From positions 1-34,123 of the forward strand of contig JAEOTH010000010.1 of assembly GCA_016839915.1 (NCBI GenBank): a stretch of DNA of 34,123 nt. The letters are read 5' to 3'. Position numbers and translations under genes: made by a program. The DNA is from Promethearchaeota archaeon. Lineage in GTDB: Archaea > Asgardarchaeota > Lokiarchaeia > Sigyniarchaeales > SOKP01. The notes under the pieces were generated by a model. That model was not told the DNA's origin, did not search any database, and was given only the letters and a program-made list of their open reading frames with translations. Below, one piece after another: positions 33,975-34,123 of this stretch (position 1 is the first letter of the stretch; each line of letters opens with the position of its first letter).

Positions 33975-34123
33975 TCAAAATCTTATAACATCAATTGGTT
34001 CGCTACCATCGTTTATTTTCAGAAGATTTTTTTCTTTAATAATTTTACCTATTACTTGAGCGTTCATTTCATGCTCATTAAATATTTCAATTGCTTTATT
34101 GCAATTAGATTCTGGAGTAGTTA
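33975..34123 (-). CDS. C-terminal end of a probable AIR-synthase-like (PurM/HypE/SelD superfamily) protein, 5' truncated by the window
   Basis: On the minus strand an open frame enters from the right edge and ends with TGA at 33975-33977. Its 48 codons read NKAIEIFNEHEMNAQVIGKI, then about 22 more residues ending DVIRF. The layout (helix, then VIGKI, then a charged loop and a final strand) is the end of the second domain of PurM/HypE/AIR-synthase-related proteins. The gene is cut off by the window, so the specific member cannot be told; a HypE-like or methanogenesis-marker-2-like AIR synthase is possible. Confidence 0.5.
   Translation of the reverse strand, partial: TTPESNCNKAIEIFNEHEMNAQVIGKIIKEKNLLKINDGSEPIDVIRF

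Overview
This AT-rich window of protein-dense archaeal DNA most likely comes from an Asgard archaeon of the Lokiarchaeia type. The evidence is the mixture of anaerobic archaeal enzymes (HdrB, CooC-like ATPase, ADP-forming acyl-CoA synthetase, endonuclease V) with eukaryote-like modules: Arf/Rag-type GTPases fused to roadblock and longin domains, free longin and roadblock proteins, an eL13-like protein and a Trm9-like methyltransferase. No rRNA, tRNA, CRISPR array or intact mobile element was seen. The lineage is an inference from gene content.

Left part (1-15.4 kb): mostly metabolism. An HdrB-type heterodisulfide reductase subunit, an unknown protein and HypC run rightward. A CooC-like ATPase faces endonuclease V. 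Next come a coiled-coil/HEAT protein and a cyclophilin (both leftward), then a fused ADP-forming acyl-CoA synthetase followed by a BioD/DRTGG protein. Small membrane proteins, alanine dehydrogenase and an M29 aminopeptidase complete this part. Two decayed gene remnants lie in the gaps: a hydantoinase/oxoprolinase N-terminus (13355-13474, clear) and a possible histone-like stub (11615-11764, weak).

Middle and right part (15.4-32.3 kb): a membrane-anchored receptor-like protein of 1185 residues has an extracellular CUB-like domain and an intracellular longin plus winged-helix tail. It shares this stretch with a free longin/winged-helix protein, a longin-GTPase-roadblock triple fusion, a zinc-ribbon/roadblock protein and a Rag-like GTPase-roadblock protein. 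All five of these genes use a non-ATG start (TTG or GTG), most with a clear Shine-Dalgarno sequence. I read them as a candidate surface-to-GTPase signalling set. Interspersed are a YkgJ-like cysteine-cluster protein, a Trm9-like tRNA methyltransferase, an eL13/helix-hairpin-helix protein, a secreted transglutaminase, a catalytically degenerate NrdD paralogue and an Mrr-like nuclease.

Right end (32.3-34.1 kb): a DNA-binding-helix/methyltransferase fusion, a LOG/TIGR00725-like nucleotide-binding protein, and the C-terminal end of a probable AIR-synthase-like (PurM/HypE superfamily) gene that runs off the window. Three convergent gene pairs share exactly four bases at their stop codons, so the region is very compact in places.
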